15,921 nt of DNA from the NCBI GenBank assembly GCA_944363755.1, contig CALVVC010000014.1:1-15921 (forward strand), in the 5' to 3' direction. A program made the position numbers and the translations under genes. The notes beneath the pieces were generated by a model. That model did not search any database. It had not been told where the DNA came from and saw nothing but the letters and a program-made list of their open reading frames with translations. The first letter of the stretch is position 1. Each line of letters opens with the position of its first letter. Origin of the DNA: an uncultured Bacilli bacterium (GTDB lineage Bacteria; Bacillota_I; Bacilli_A; RF39; UBA660). This document shows positions 7,322 to 13,871 of the stretch, piece after piece.

Positions 7322-8638
7322 GTGAAAGAAGAAAATATTAATAATACTCCAGTAGATGAAGAAGCAGCTTCTACATCTTCTTTTAAATCATCTGCTAAAA
7401 ATGCTTTAAAAAATGTTGGTGGTGTTGGATCTAGTTTACTTAATAATAAATATCAAAGTATTAAAAATAATAAATTAAATAATAATAACAATAACAATAT
7501 TCCTTCTAAAAATCCTATGCCTTTAGGTAATAGACCTAATATGGTTGGTAATAAACTTGCAAATAAAATATCTAATTTACATCCAGCTTTGAAAGCGATA
7601 AATACTATAAGAAATATAAAAAGAGGAATAGGTGGAATTGGGGGAGGTTTAGCTTCTTCTGTTTCTAATAAAGATAGTTCTGTTAATGAAAGTAATAATG
7701 ATAATATAAGTAGTGTTCCTTCTGATAATAGTATTTCATCTACTATTGAAGCGGATACTAGTAGCAAAGTAGGTTCTCCTTTAGGGGGTGTTATGAACTT
7801 TTTAGGTGGGATTAGTATTTTTGGAAAAGTATCTTTACCTTTAAAATTTGCTATTATGTTTGGAGGTCCTTTAATTTTTGTTCTTTTTATCATGTTAGTT
7901 GTTAGCTTACCTATAATGTATTTTAGTGGTTTTTTTGGTATGGATGATGTAAGTGCTAATTCAAGTGGTACTGTTTCTGATATTGCTTATGGTGATTATG
8001 AATTATCTAGTGATGGTGATGAGATTTTACATGAGTCATTAAGTTCATTTTTAGAAAGTAAGGGTAGTAGTATAGAGGAGTTTAATAATTTAATATCTTC
8101 TAATGTTGATGCTGCTTCATATGGTACTCGTGCAGGTGTTGTAGCTTCTGCTGTTACTTTAATTGCTGAACTTGGTAATAATTATGATGTTAAAATCCCT
8201 TATTATTGGGGTGGTGGACATGGTAATATGATAGATGGAGCGGATTCTAGTTGGGGAAGTAGTTCTTGTAAGGCTGTTGCTAATGGAAAAATCTATGATC
8301 ATTGTGGACTTGATTGTTCTGGTTTTGTAGCTTGGGCTATTTGGAATGGAGGTTTTAATATTTCTGCTCGTACTGCAGGAAGTTTTCAAAATTTGCCTGG
8401 GGCGAAACATGTATCTTTAACTAGTAGTGCAGTTTTACAACCAGGAGATTTATTAGAATCAAGTTCTCATGTAATTTTAGTTGTAGGTATAGATGAAGAA
8501 GCTGGTGAATATATTTGTGCTGAAGCATCGGGTTTAGAATCTGGTGTATTGTTTTCTAGAAAAGCTTTTAATAATTCTTATTATTGGGGTGTTGATATGG
8601 AAGGCTTTTATAATAGAGAAGGACAGGTAAGGAGTTAA
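7322..8638 (+). CDS. Membrane-anchored NlpC/P60-like cysteine peptidase
   Basis: The product is 438 residues from GTG 7322. The GTG start is chosen because AGGAAGTGAT (7308-7317) then lies 4 nt upstream, as in the neighbouring genes; the earlier GTG 7313 and ATG 7316 fall inside that site. Residues 1-170 are Asn/Ser/Gly-rich, low in complexity and basic. They precede one strong transmembrane helix (about 175-202). The outer part holds a helical linker and an NlpC/P60-like domain: YYWGGGHG, catalytic C332 in GLDCSGFVAW, and H383 in SSHVILVVGI following a PGDLL motif. Such enzymes cut peptide stems of peptidoglycan, typically gamma-D-Glu linkages. It is the second wall hydrolase of the cluster and presumably helps the channel cross the wall. 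The domain call is firm; the substrate bond and the role of the long disordered cytoplasmic N-terminus are not known. Confidence 0.85.
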   Translation: MKEENINNTPVDEEAASTSSFKSSAKNALKNVGGVGSSLLNNKYQSIKNNKLNNNNNNNIPSKNPMPLGNRPNMVGNKLANKISNLHPALKAINTIRNIKRGIGGIGGGLASSVSNKDSSVNESNNDNISSVPSDNSISSTIEADTSSKVGSPLGGVMNFLGGISIFGKVSLPLKFAIMFGGPLIFVLFIMLVVSLPIMYFSGFFGMDDVSANSSGTVSDIAYGDYELSSDGDEILHESLSSFLESKGSSIEEFNNLISSNVDAASYGTRAGVVASAVTLIAELGNNYDVKIPYYWGGGHGNMIDGADSSWGSSSCKAVANGKIYDHCGLDCSGFVAWAIWNGGFNISARTAGSFQNLPGAKHVSLTSSAVLQPGDLLESSSHVILVVGIDEEAGEYICAEASGLESGVLFSRKAFNNSYYWGVDMEGFYNREGQVRS

Positions 8639-8639
8639 T

Positions 8640-9338
8640 ATGAAATTTAAATATTTTATTTTAATATTAAGTTTGTTTTTAATATCAGGTTGTAGTGCTG
8701 AAGTTAATCTTACTATTGATAAAAATAGTATAGATGAAGATGTTAATATTACTTTTTATGAAGAAGGAGATTATACTAAAGAATTAATTAATTCATCATT
8801 TAGAAACTATATTCCTATCTATTTAGATGAGCCTATTGTGGATACAGAGGAAGATTTGCCATTTCCTAATGTTACTTATTATCAAAAGAAAACTAAAGAT
8901 TTAGGGAATGGTTATTTATTTAATTATAAATATAACTTTGATATAGATAAATATAAGGAAGCTAGAACTATTAAGGGAGCTTTTAAAAGATATGATATTA
9001 CTACTAATAATAATATATTAAATATTTCTACAGATAGTGGAGAAATTATATATTTTAATGATTATCCTTTGTTAGATGAGATTACTGTTAATATTAAAAC
9101 TGATTATTTAGTATTAGAGCATAATGCAGATAGGGTTAATAATAATATATATACTTTTGAATTTACTAAAGATAGTAGGAAATCTATTAATATGAAAGTA
9201 GATCTTAATAAAAATACTAAAGAACAAATTTTAGGTGTAAATTATAGTGATTTATATATACTTGGTATTATAATTATAATAATTATATTAATATCTTTAT
9301 ATTTAATAATTAAAAATAGAAATAATAATAAAATATAA
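8640..9338 (+). CDS. Lipoprotein with C-terminal transmembrane anchor (paralogue 2)
   Basis: The product is 232 residues. It has a signal peptide with lipobox LISGC (lipidated C18) and a mature N-terminus CSAEVNLTI almost identical to paralogue 1. A beta-rich domain follows, with the shared block VNIKTDYLVLEHNADRV...NIYTF (about 150-173). The C-terminus is a very hydrophobic Ile-rich helix (about 205-224) ending in the basic tail KNRNNNK. It would be tethered to the outer leaflet by lipid and also span the membrane, with the middle domain outside. The start ATG 8640 has a canonical AAGGAG (8629-8634) 5 nt upstream, inside the end of the NlpC/P60 gene, whose stop is directly adjacent. It is the last gene before the coupling-protein promoter. 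It has diverged well away from paralogue 1 outside the shared blocks, so the duplication is not recent. Function is unknown. Confidence 0.72.
   Translation: MKFKYFILILSLFLISGCSAEVNLTIDKNSIDEDVNITFYEEGDYTKELINSSFRNYIPIYLDEPIVDTEEDLPFPNVTYYQKKTKDLGNGYLFNYKYNFDIDKYKEARTIKGAFKRYDITTNNNILNISTDSGEIIYFNDYPLLDEITVNIKTDYLVLEHNADRVNNNIYTFEFTKDSRKSINMKVDLNKNTKEQILGVNYSDLYILGIIIIIIILISLYLIIKNRNNNKI
8684..8717 (+). repeat. Direct repeat copy B (lipobox region of lipoprotein 2)
   Basis: This is the second copy of the repeat at 6677-6710: identical over 8684-8702 and 8705-8717 and differing at the two bases between. It encodes the lipobox and the first mature residues. Recombination between the copies would delete 2007 bp, a multiple of three, and would leave one hybrid lipoprotein gene while removing the NlpC/P60 gene. 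Confidence 0.75.
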
Positions 9339-9339
9339 T

Positions 9340-9367
9340 TTGCAAATTTAAAAAAAACTGTTATAAT
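9340..9367 (+). promoter_or_regulatory. Extended -10 promoter of the coupling-protein gene
   Basis: A perfect TATAAT (9362-9367) is preceded by TG at 9359-9360 (extended -10). TTGCAA (9340-9345) lies 16 nt upstream and matches the -35 consensus at 4 of 6 positions. It fills the 57-nt gap between the second lipoprotein and the coupling protein, leaving a short leader of about 20-25 nt. This suggests the coupling protein can be made independently of the channel genes. Confidence 0.6.
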
Positions 9368-9395
9368 AAGCGTAGATTTGAAAAGAGGGATTGTT

Positions 9396-11585
9396 ATGAA
9401 GTTAAAGTTTAGGGCTGATAAAGATGATGTAATGATTTTTATAGTTTTTGCTATCTTTTTACTTTATATTGTTGCAATTGGTATTGTTAATCTACATTCT
9501 TTTGCTACAGAGGGATATTTTAGTGGACTTAATCCTTTTCCTGCTTTTACTCCTAAGTTTTTATGGATGACTTTATTAATATATTTTTTAGCATTAGTGG
9601 GAATGCTTATTAGTGTTAAATCATATTTCTTTGAAATGGAAAAGGGAATTGGTTTTACTAGTGAAAAGAAAGATAAAGGATATTCTAGATGGGCTAAAGA
9701 TAAAGAGATTAAAAATGATGAAGGTGTTGTTATGGTTACACCAAGTCAAGAGGTTAGTAATGCAGCGGGTGTTCCTTTAATTTTAAAAGATAAAGAAGCT
9801 TATGTTGATAATGGTGAATATCATACTTTGGTTATTGGTTCTACTGGATCTGGTAAAACGCAAACAGTTATTAAACCTACTGTTAAATTACTTGCTAAAG
9901 CAGGAGAATCTATGATTATAACTGATCCTAAGGGTGAAATTTATGAAGCGACTGCTAATATGCTTCGTGATAAAGGTTATGATGTGCAGATTCTTAACTT
10001 CCGTGATCCGCAAAATGGTAGTAGTTGGAATCCATTATCACTTCCTTATAGAATGTATAAAAGTGGTAATCAAGATAAAGCGATTGAGTTACTTGATGAC
10101 CTTGCTTTAAATATTTTATATGATGAATCTAGTAATAATAGTGATCCTTTCTGGGAAAAGACTTCAGCTGATTACTTTTCTGGGGTTGCTTTAGGTCTTT
10201 TTGAAGATGCTAAAGAGGATGAGATTAATATTAATAGTATTAGTTTGATGACTACAGTAGGAGAAGAAAAGTTTGGTGGATCTACTTATATTAAAGAATA
10301 CTTTTCATTTAAAGATCCTGCTAGTGCTTCAGTTATTAATGCATCTAGTACAATTAATGCTCCTACAGATACTAAGGGATCAATATTATCAGTATTTAGA
10401 CAAAAAATTAAGTTATTTGCATCACGTGAGAACTTATCAGAAATGCTTAGTCATAGTGATATAGAACTTGCGGATATTGGTAGACGTAAAACTGCTTTAT
10501 TTATAGTAGTTCAAGATGAAAAGAAAACATATCATTCACTTGTTACTATTCTTTTAAAACAGTGCTATGAAACATTAATTGGTGTTGCTCAAGAAAATGG
10601 GGGAGAACTTCCTATTAGAACGAACTTCTTACTAGATGAGTTTGCTAATATGCCTCCTTTAAAAGATGTTACTACTATGATTACAGCGGCAAGGTCAAGA
10701 CATATAAGATTTACAATGATTATTCAAAACTATGCTCAGTTAAATCAGGTTTATGGTAAGGAAAATGCAGAGACTATTAGAGGTAACTGTGGTAATATTA
10801 TTTACTTAATTTCAGCAGAGCTTGCAGCTTTGGAAGAAATATCTAAGATGTGTGGGGAAGTTAAATCTAAAGAAGATGATAAGACTGCTTCTACTCCTTT
10901 AGTTACTGTATCTGATTTACAAAGAATGAAACAGTTTGAAGTTATTATTCTTCGTATGAGAATGCAACCATTTAAGACTAAGTTTACACCTGATTTTAAA
11001 CTTGATTGGGGTAAGACTTATCCTAAGGCAGGTTATCCTGAAAGAGAGAAACAACAAGTTCATACTTTTGATATAAAAACTTTTGTTAAAGAAAAGAAAA
11101 AAGAAAAATTGTTAGAGATGATGAATAGTTCTAATCCAAATGGAGAAGGGGGAAGTACACCTCCAGGGTTTGTACCACCAAATCTTTTTGGAATAGGTGG
11201 TGGTGCTAATGGTAATCCTATGACAGGAGGAATACCTAATCCTAATGTGATGCCTAAAATAAATAATCCAATGCCTGCTTTTATTAATCCTAGTATGGAA
11301 AATGAAAGTAGTAGACCTAATAAGCCTTCATTTGATGTAGATGAACTTGTTAAGAAAATAGATGCTAAGATTGCAGAGTTAGAAAAAGAAGAAGCGATGA
11401 ATAAACAAAAACAACAACAGAAGATAGAATCTAAACCTATTATGGATGTTTCTCCAGTTAAAGAGGTTAATAGTCCTATACCTGAAGTTAAACCAGTAGT
11501 TAAGGAACAACCTAAAAAAGAAGTAAATTTGAGTTTGGATGATTATGATGATGATGACTTCTTTGATGATTTCTTTGATGAATAA
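9396..11585 (+). CDS. VirD4/TraG-family type IV coupling protein
   Basis: The product is 729 residues from ATG 9396, which has GAGGGA about 6 nt upstream; the in-frame TTG 9378 extension lacks a site. Two transmembrane helices (about 12-34 and 55-74) precede the ATPase. It has Walker A GSTGSGKT at 148-155 and a TDPKGE motif at about 176-181. Walker B LLDEFANMPP contains D414 and E415, and AARSRHIRFTMIIQNYAQL follows. These are hallmarks of TraG/VirD4 coupling ATPases, which recruit substrates (usually relaxase-DNA) to the T4SS. After about residue 570 there is a Gly/Pro/Asn-rich linker, a charged predicted coiled coil (about 654-676), a Pro/Val/Lys stretch, and a strongly acidic end of Asp and Phe (about 715-729). 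By analogy with F TraD, whose C-terminal tail binds TraM, the tail may dock an accessory or substrate; that is inference. A terminator follows directly. Confidence 0.92.
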   Translation: MKLKFRADKDDVMIFIVFAIFLLYIVAIGIVNLHSFATEGYFSGLNPFPAFTPKFLWMTLLIYFLALVGMLISVKSYFFEMEKGIGFTSEKKDKGYSRWAKDKEIKNDEGVVMVTPSQEVSNAAGVPLILKDKEAYVDNGEYHTLVIGSTGSGKTQTVIKPTVKLLAKAGESMIITDPKGEIYEATANMLRDKGYDVQILNFRDPQNGSSWNPLSLPYRMYKSGNQDKAIELLDDLALNILYDESSNNSDPFWEKTSADYFSGVALGLFEDAKEDEININSISLMTTVGEEKFGGSTYIKEYFSFKDPASASVINASSTINAPTDTKGSILSVFRQKIKLFASRENLSEMLSHSDIELADIGRRKTALFIVVQDEKKTYHSLVTILLKQCYETLIGVAQENGGELPIRTNFLLDEFANMPPLKDVTTMITAARSRHIRFTMIIQNYAQLNQVYGKENAETIRGNCGNIIYLISAELAALEEISKMCGEVKSKEDDKTASTPLVTVSDLQRMKQFEVIILRMRMQPFKTKFTPDFKLDWGKTYPKAGYPEREKQQVHTFDIKTFVKEKKKEKLLEMMNSSNPNGEGGSTPPGFVPPNLFGIGGGANGNPMTGGIPNPNVMPKINNPMPAFINPSMENESSRPNKPSFDVDELVKKIDAKIAELEKEEAMNKQKQQQKIESKPIMDVSPVKEVNSPIPEVKPVVKEQPKKEVNLSLDDYDDDDFFDDFFDE

Positions 11586-11595
11586 TAAATATATT

Positions 11596-11634
11596 AAATT
11601 AGTAAGTTCAATAAATGAATTTACTAATTTTTTT
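11596..11634 (+). terminator. Rho-independent terminator closing the T4SS block
   Basis: AAATTAGTAAGTTCA (11596-11610) pairs over 15 bp with TGAATTTACTAATTT (11616-11630), with one G-U pair and a 5-nt ATAAA loop. The T-run continues to 11634. It lies 11 nt after the coupling-protein stop and before the NAD operon promoter, so it separates the two transcription units. The A-rich flank would also allow weak termination from the other strand. Confidence 0.88.
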
Positions 11635-11644
11635 AAATTTTTAG

Positions 11645-11673
11645 TTGACAAAAGTATTTGTTATTAATATAAT
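11645..11673 (+). promoter_or_regulatory. Consensus sigma-A promoter of the pncA-pncB-nadE operon
   Basis: TTGACA (11645-11650), a 17-nt spacer and TATAAT (11668-11673) match the consensus exactly. Transcription should begin near 11680, giving a leader of about 70 nt before pncA. A promoter this strong on a metabolic operon is usually held by a repressor, which makes the adjacent palindrome a candidate operator. Confidence 0.88.
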
Positions 11674-11681
11674 GTTAATAA

Positions 11682-11697
11682 CAAGTTTAATAACTTG
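11682..11697 (+). promoter_or_regulatory. Palindrome at the NAD-operon start site (possible operator)
   Basis: CAAGTT-TAAT-AACTTG is a perfect 6+6 inverted repeat about 2 nt past the predicted transcription start, well placed to block initiation. It overlaps TTAATA-type repeats starting at 11664, 11675, 11687, 11719 and 11730. I cannot tie it to a known NAD regulator (NiaR, NrtR). In such AT-rich DNA a short palindrome can arise by chance. Confidence 0.4.
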
Positions 11698-11711
11698 CTA
11701 ATTTCTTATTT

Positions 11712-11724
11712 TTTGATATTAATA
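11712..11724 (+). repeat. 13-nt motif TTTGATATTAATA, copy upstream of pncA
   Basis: The 13 bases are identical to 12341-12353 upstream of pncB. This copy ends 26 nt before ATG 11751; the other ends 28 nt before its start. Shared sequence at shared distance suggests a regulatory or leader element. It could also be a chance AT-rich match. Confidence 0.45.
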
Positions 11725-11750
11725 AAAAGTTAATAAGAGGAGGAATAATT

Positions 11751-12338
11751 ATGAAAATTGAGAATTTTAAAGTTTATAATAAAGCATTAATTATTGTTGA
11801 TATGGTTAATGGCTTTGTTAAAGAAGGCATATTACATGATGAATCCATTGCAAGAGTTATACCTAGACAAATACAATTAATTAAAGAATATCAAAGAAAA
11901 GGAGAATTAATAATCTTTATTCAAGATACACATACTTTAGATTCTACTGAACATAAGAGATTTCCTAATTATCACTGTTTAAAGGGTAGTGGTGAAGATG
12001 AAGTTGTCAATTTATTAAAACCTTTTACTCTCTTTAATAATACTATATGTATTCCTAAGAATTCTACAAGCTTTATGGAAAGTATTCCTTTTAGAGAAGT
12101 AATAGAAGAAGGAACTAATATAAAAGAATTTGATATAGTAGGGTGTTGTACTGATATTTGTATATGTAATGGGTCTATTGGCCTTGCAAATTATATGGAT
12201 GAACATAATAGAGATAGTATTATAAGAGTACATAAGGATGCTATTGCAACCTTTAGTGAAGATACTAGACAAAATTATGTAGAGGCAGCTTACTTACTTA
12301 TGGAACAACAGGGAATTCAGTTAGTTAAAAAAATTTAG
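11751..12338 (+). CDS. pncA: Nicotinamidase (isochorismatase family)
   Basis: The 195-residue enzyme would hydrolyse nicotinamide to nicotinate and ammonia, the first step of NAD salvage in the cytoplasm. The catalytic triad is visible: D17 in ALIIVDMVNGF, K103 in IPKNSTSF, and C137 in VGCCTDICI. Likely metal ligands are D59 and H61 in QDTHTLDS, with H68 and H75 nearby. The length is normal for the family. The start has a strong GAGGAGGA (11737-11744) at good spacing. Other isochorismatase-family hydrolases share this fold, but the metal site and the following nicotinate phosphoribosyltransferase gene make nicotinamidase by far the best call. It is the first gene of the operon, behind a consensus promoter. 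Confidence 0.9.
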   Translation: MKIENFKVYNKALIIVDMVNGFVKEGILHDESIARVIPRQIQLIKEYQRKGELIIFIQDTHTLDSTEHKRFPNYHCLKGSGEDEVVNLLKPFTLFNNTICIPKNSTSFMESIPFREVIEEGTNIKEFDIVGCCTDICICNGSIGLANYMDEHNRDSIIRVHKDAIATFSEDTRQNYVEAAYLLMEQQGIQLVKKI

Positions 12339-12340
12339 AA

Positions 12341-12353
12341 TTTGATATTAATA
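12341..12353 (+). repeat. 13-nt motif TTTGATATTAATA, copy upstream of pncB
   Basis: This is the second copy of the 11712-11724 motif, in the 43-nt gap between pncA and pncB and 28 nt before the pncB start. Here it extends into the 10-bp palindrome ATATTAATAT (12346-12355). TATTAA within it could act as a -10, but no good -35 is placed with it. Confidence 0.45.
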
Positions 12354-12381
12354 TTTTGATAAAAAGAAAGGAATGGTAAAA

Positions 12382-13848
12382 ATGAATGAAAGAAATTTAA
12401 CATTATTAACAGATTTATATGAACTTACTATGATGAATGGATACTTTGATATGAAAAGAGATGAAAGAGTAGTCTTTGATGTCTTTTATCGTAAAAATCC
12501 TTCTTGTGGAGGGTATGCTATTGTAGCAGGCCTTGAACAAGTGATAGATTATATTAAAAATTTACACTTTGATAAGAGTGATATAGAGTATTTAAGAGAA
12601 TTAGAGCTTTTTGATGATGAGTTTTTAAAATACTTAGAAAACTTTAAATTCACAGGTAATATTTATGCAATTAAAGAGGGAACTGTTGTTTTTCCAATGG
12701 AACCTTTATTAAAAGTAGAAGCACAGATTATAGAAGCTCAACTTGTAGAAACGGCTATTTTAAATATTATTAATCATCAAAGTTTAATTGCTACTAAAGC
12801 CTCACGTGTTTGTGAAGCTGCTAAAGGTGATTCTGTAATGGAGTTTGGATTAAGACGTGCTCAAGGTCCTGATGCTGGAATTTATGGTGCAAGAGCAGCA
12901 GTTATTGGAGGATGTGCATCTACTAGTAATGTTCTAGCAGGTAAAAAATTTAATATACCCGTTGCAGGTACTCATGCTCACAGCTTTATAATGAGTTTTC
13001 CTAGTGAATATGAAGCATTTAGAAAATATGCAGAGCTTTTTTTAAATAATGCAACTTTACTAGTTGATACTTATGATACTTTAAACTCAGGAGTACCTAA
13101 TGCTATTAAAGTATTTAAAGAGTTAAAAGAAGAAGGTAAAATGCCTAAAAAGTTTGGTATAAGACTTGATAGTGGAGACTTAGCATATTTATCTAAAAAT
13201 GCGAGAATTATGTTAGATGAAGCAGGGTTTAGTGATGCTACAATATGTGCTTCTAATGATTTGGATGAGTATTTAATAGAAGATTTAAAAAGACAAGGAG
13301 CTAAGATAGATTTATGGGGAGTAGGAACAAGTTTAATTACATCAAAAGATTGTCCTAGTTTTGGAGGTGTTTATAAACTTGCTGCTATTAAAAAAGCAGG
13401 AGTTGTTGTTCCTAAGATTAAACTTAGTGAAGATACTATTAAAATTACTAATCCTGGTGATAAACAAGTATTTAGATTTTATGATAAGAAAACAGGTAAA
13501 ATTAGAGGAGATATTATTGGCTTTATAAATGAAAAATATAAAGAAGATGAAACAATAGTAATGTTTGATCCTATAGATACTTGGAAGAGGAAAGAACTTC
13601 TTCCTAATACTTATACAGTAAGAGAATTATTAGAGCCAATATTTATAAATGGAAAATGTGTTTATGAAAGTGAAAGCGTGATGGAACTTAGAGATTATTG
13701 TACTAAAGAAAAAGAAACGTTAAGTGAGGAGAATAAAAGATTCTTTAATCCTCATCCTGTACATGTTGATTTAAGTCAAGATTTATGGAATGTTAAGAAT
13801 AGACTTATTGATGAAGAAAAGAAATTAATAAAAACTTTAAAAAATTAA
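12382..13848 (+). CDS. pncB: Nicotinate phosphoribosyltransferase
   Basis: The 488-residue enzyme joins nicotinate to PRPP, with ATP hydrolysis, to give nicotinate mononucleotide. It starts with the typical NLTLLTDLYELTMMNGYF. It then shows EFGLRRAQGPDAG (about 154-166), GTHAHSFIMSFPSEYEAF with H198 and H200 (the conserved histidine region that includes the phosphorylated residue in this family), VDTYDTL (about 228) and GIRLDSGDL. The length is normal for the Gram-positive type. ATG 12382 is chosen over the in-frame ATG 12373 because AAAGGA (12367-12372) is 9-10 nt from the former and abuts the latter. It follows pncA by 43 nt and precedes nadE by 23 nt, consistent with one transcript. Confidence 0.95.
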   Translation: MNERNLTLLTDLYELTMMNGYFDMKRDERVVFDVFYRKNPSCGGYAIVAGLEQVIDYIKNLHFDKSDIEYLRELELFDDEFLKYLENFKFTGNIYAIKEGTVVFPMEPLLKVEAQIIEAQLVETAILNIINHQSLIATKASRVCEAAKGDSVMEFGLRRAQGPDAGIYGARAAVIGGCASTSNVLAGKKFNIPVAGTHAHSFIMSFPSEYEAFRKYAELFLNNATLLVDTYDTLNSGVPNAIKVFKELKEEGKMPKKFGIRLDSGDLAYLSKNARIMLDEAGFSDATICASNDLDEYLIEDLKRQGAKIDLWGVGTSLITSKDCPSFGGVYKLAAIKKAGVVVPKIKLSEDTIKITNPGDKQVFRFYDKKTGKIRGDIIGFINEKYKEDETIVMFDPIDTWKRKELLPNTYTVRELLEPIFINGKCVYESESVMELRDYCTKEKETLSEENKRFFNPHPVHVDLSQDLWNVKNRLIDEEKKLIKTLKN

Positions 13849-13871
13849 CACAATATAAAAGGAGGATTATT

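Noticed and set aside
7470..7500. AAT/AAC repeats as a CRISPR or regulatory repeat array
   Set aside because: It is a short trinucleotide run coding polyasparagine inside a gene, with no spacers or conserved repeat unit.
7453..7893. Open frame on the minus strand inside the NlpC/P60 gene (146 codons)
   Set aside because: It mirrors low-complexity Asn/Gly/Ser codons of the real gene, has no ribosome-binding site or recognisable domain, and the + strand gene is well supported. Other antisense frames (1350-1817, 2826-3215, 8159-8410, 11379-11651, 12015-12272) were set aside for the same reason.
9378..9395. Upstream TTG start adding six residues to the coupling protein
   Set aside because: GAGGGA at 9385-9390 is correctly placed for ATG 9396 and lies inside the extension; TTG 9378 lacks a site and is only about 10 nt from the -10 box.
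11680..11750. NAD-sensing riboswitch in the pncA leader
   Set aside because: The leader is only about 70 nt, AT-rich, and lacks the paired stems and conserved bases expected of known NAD riboswitch classes. The palindrome fits a protein operator better.
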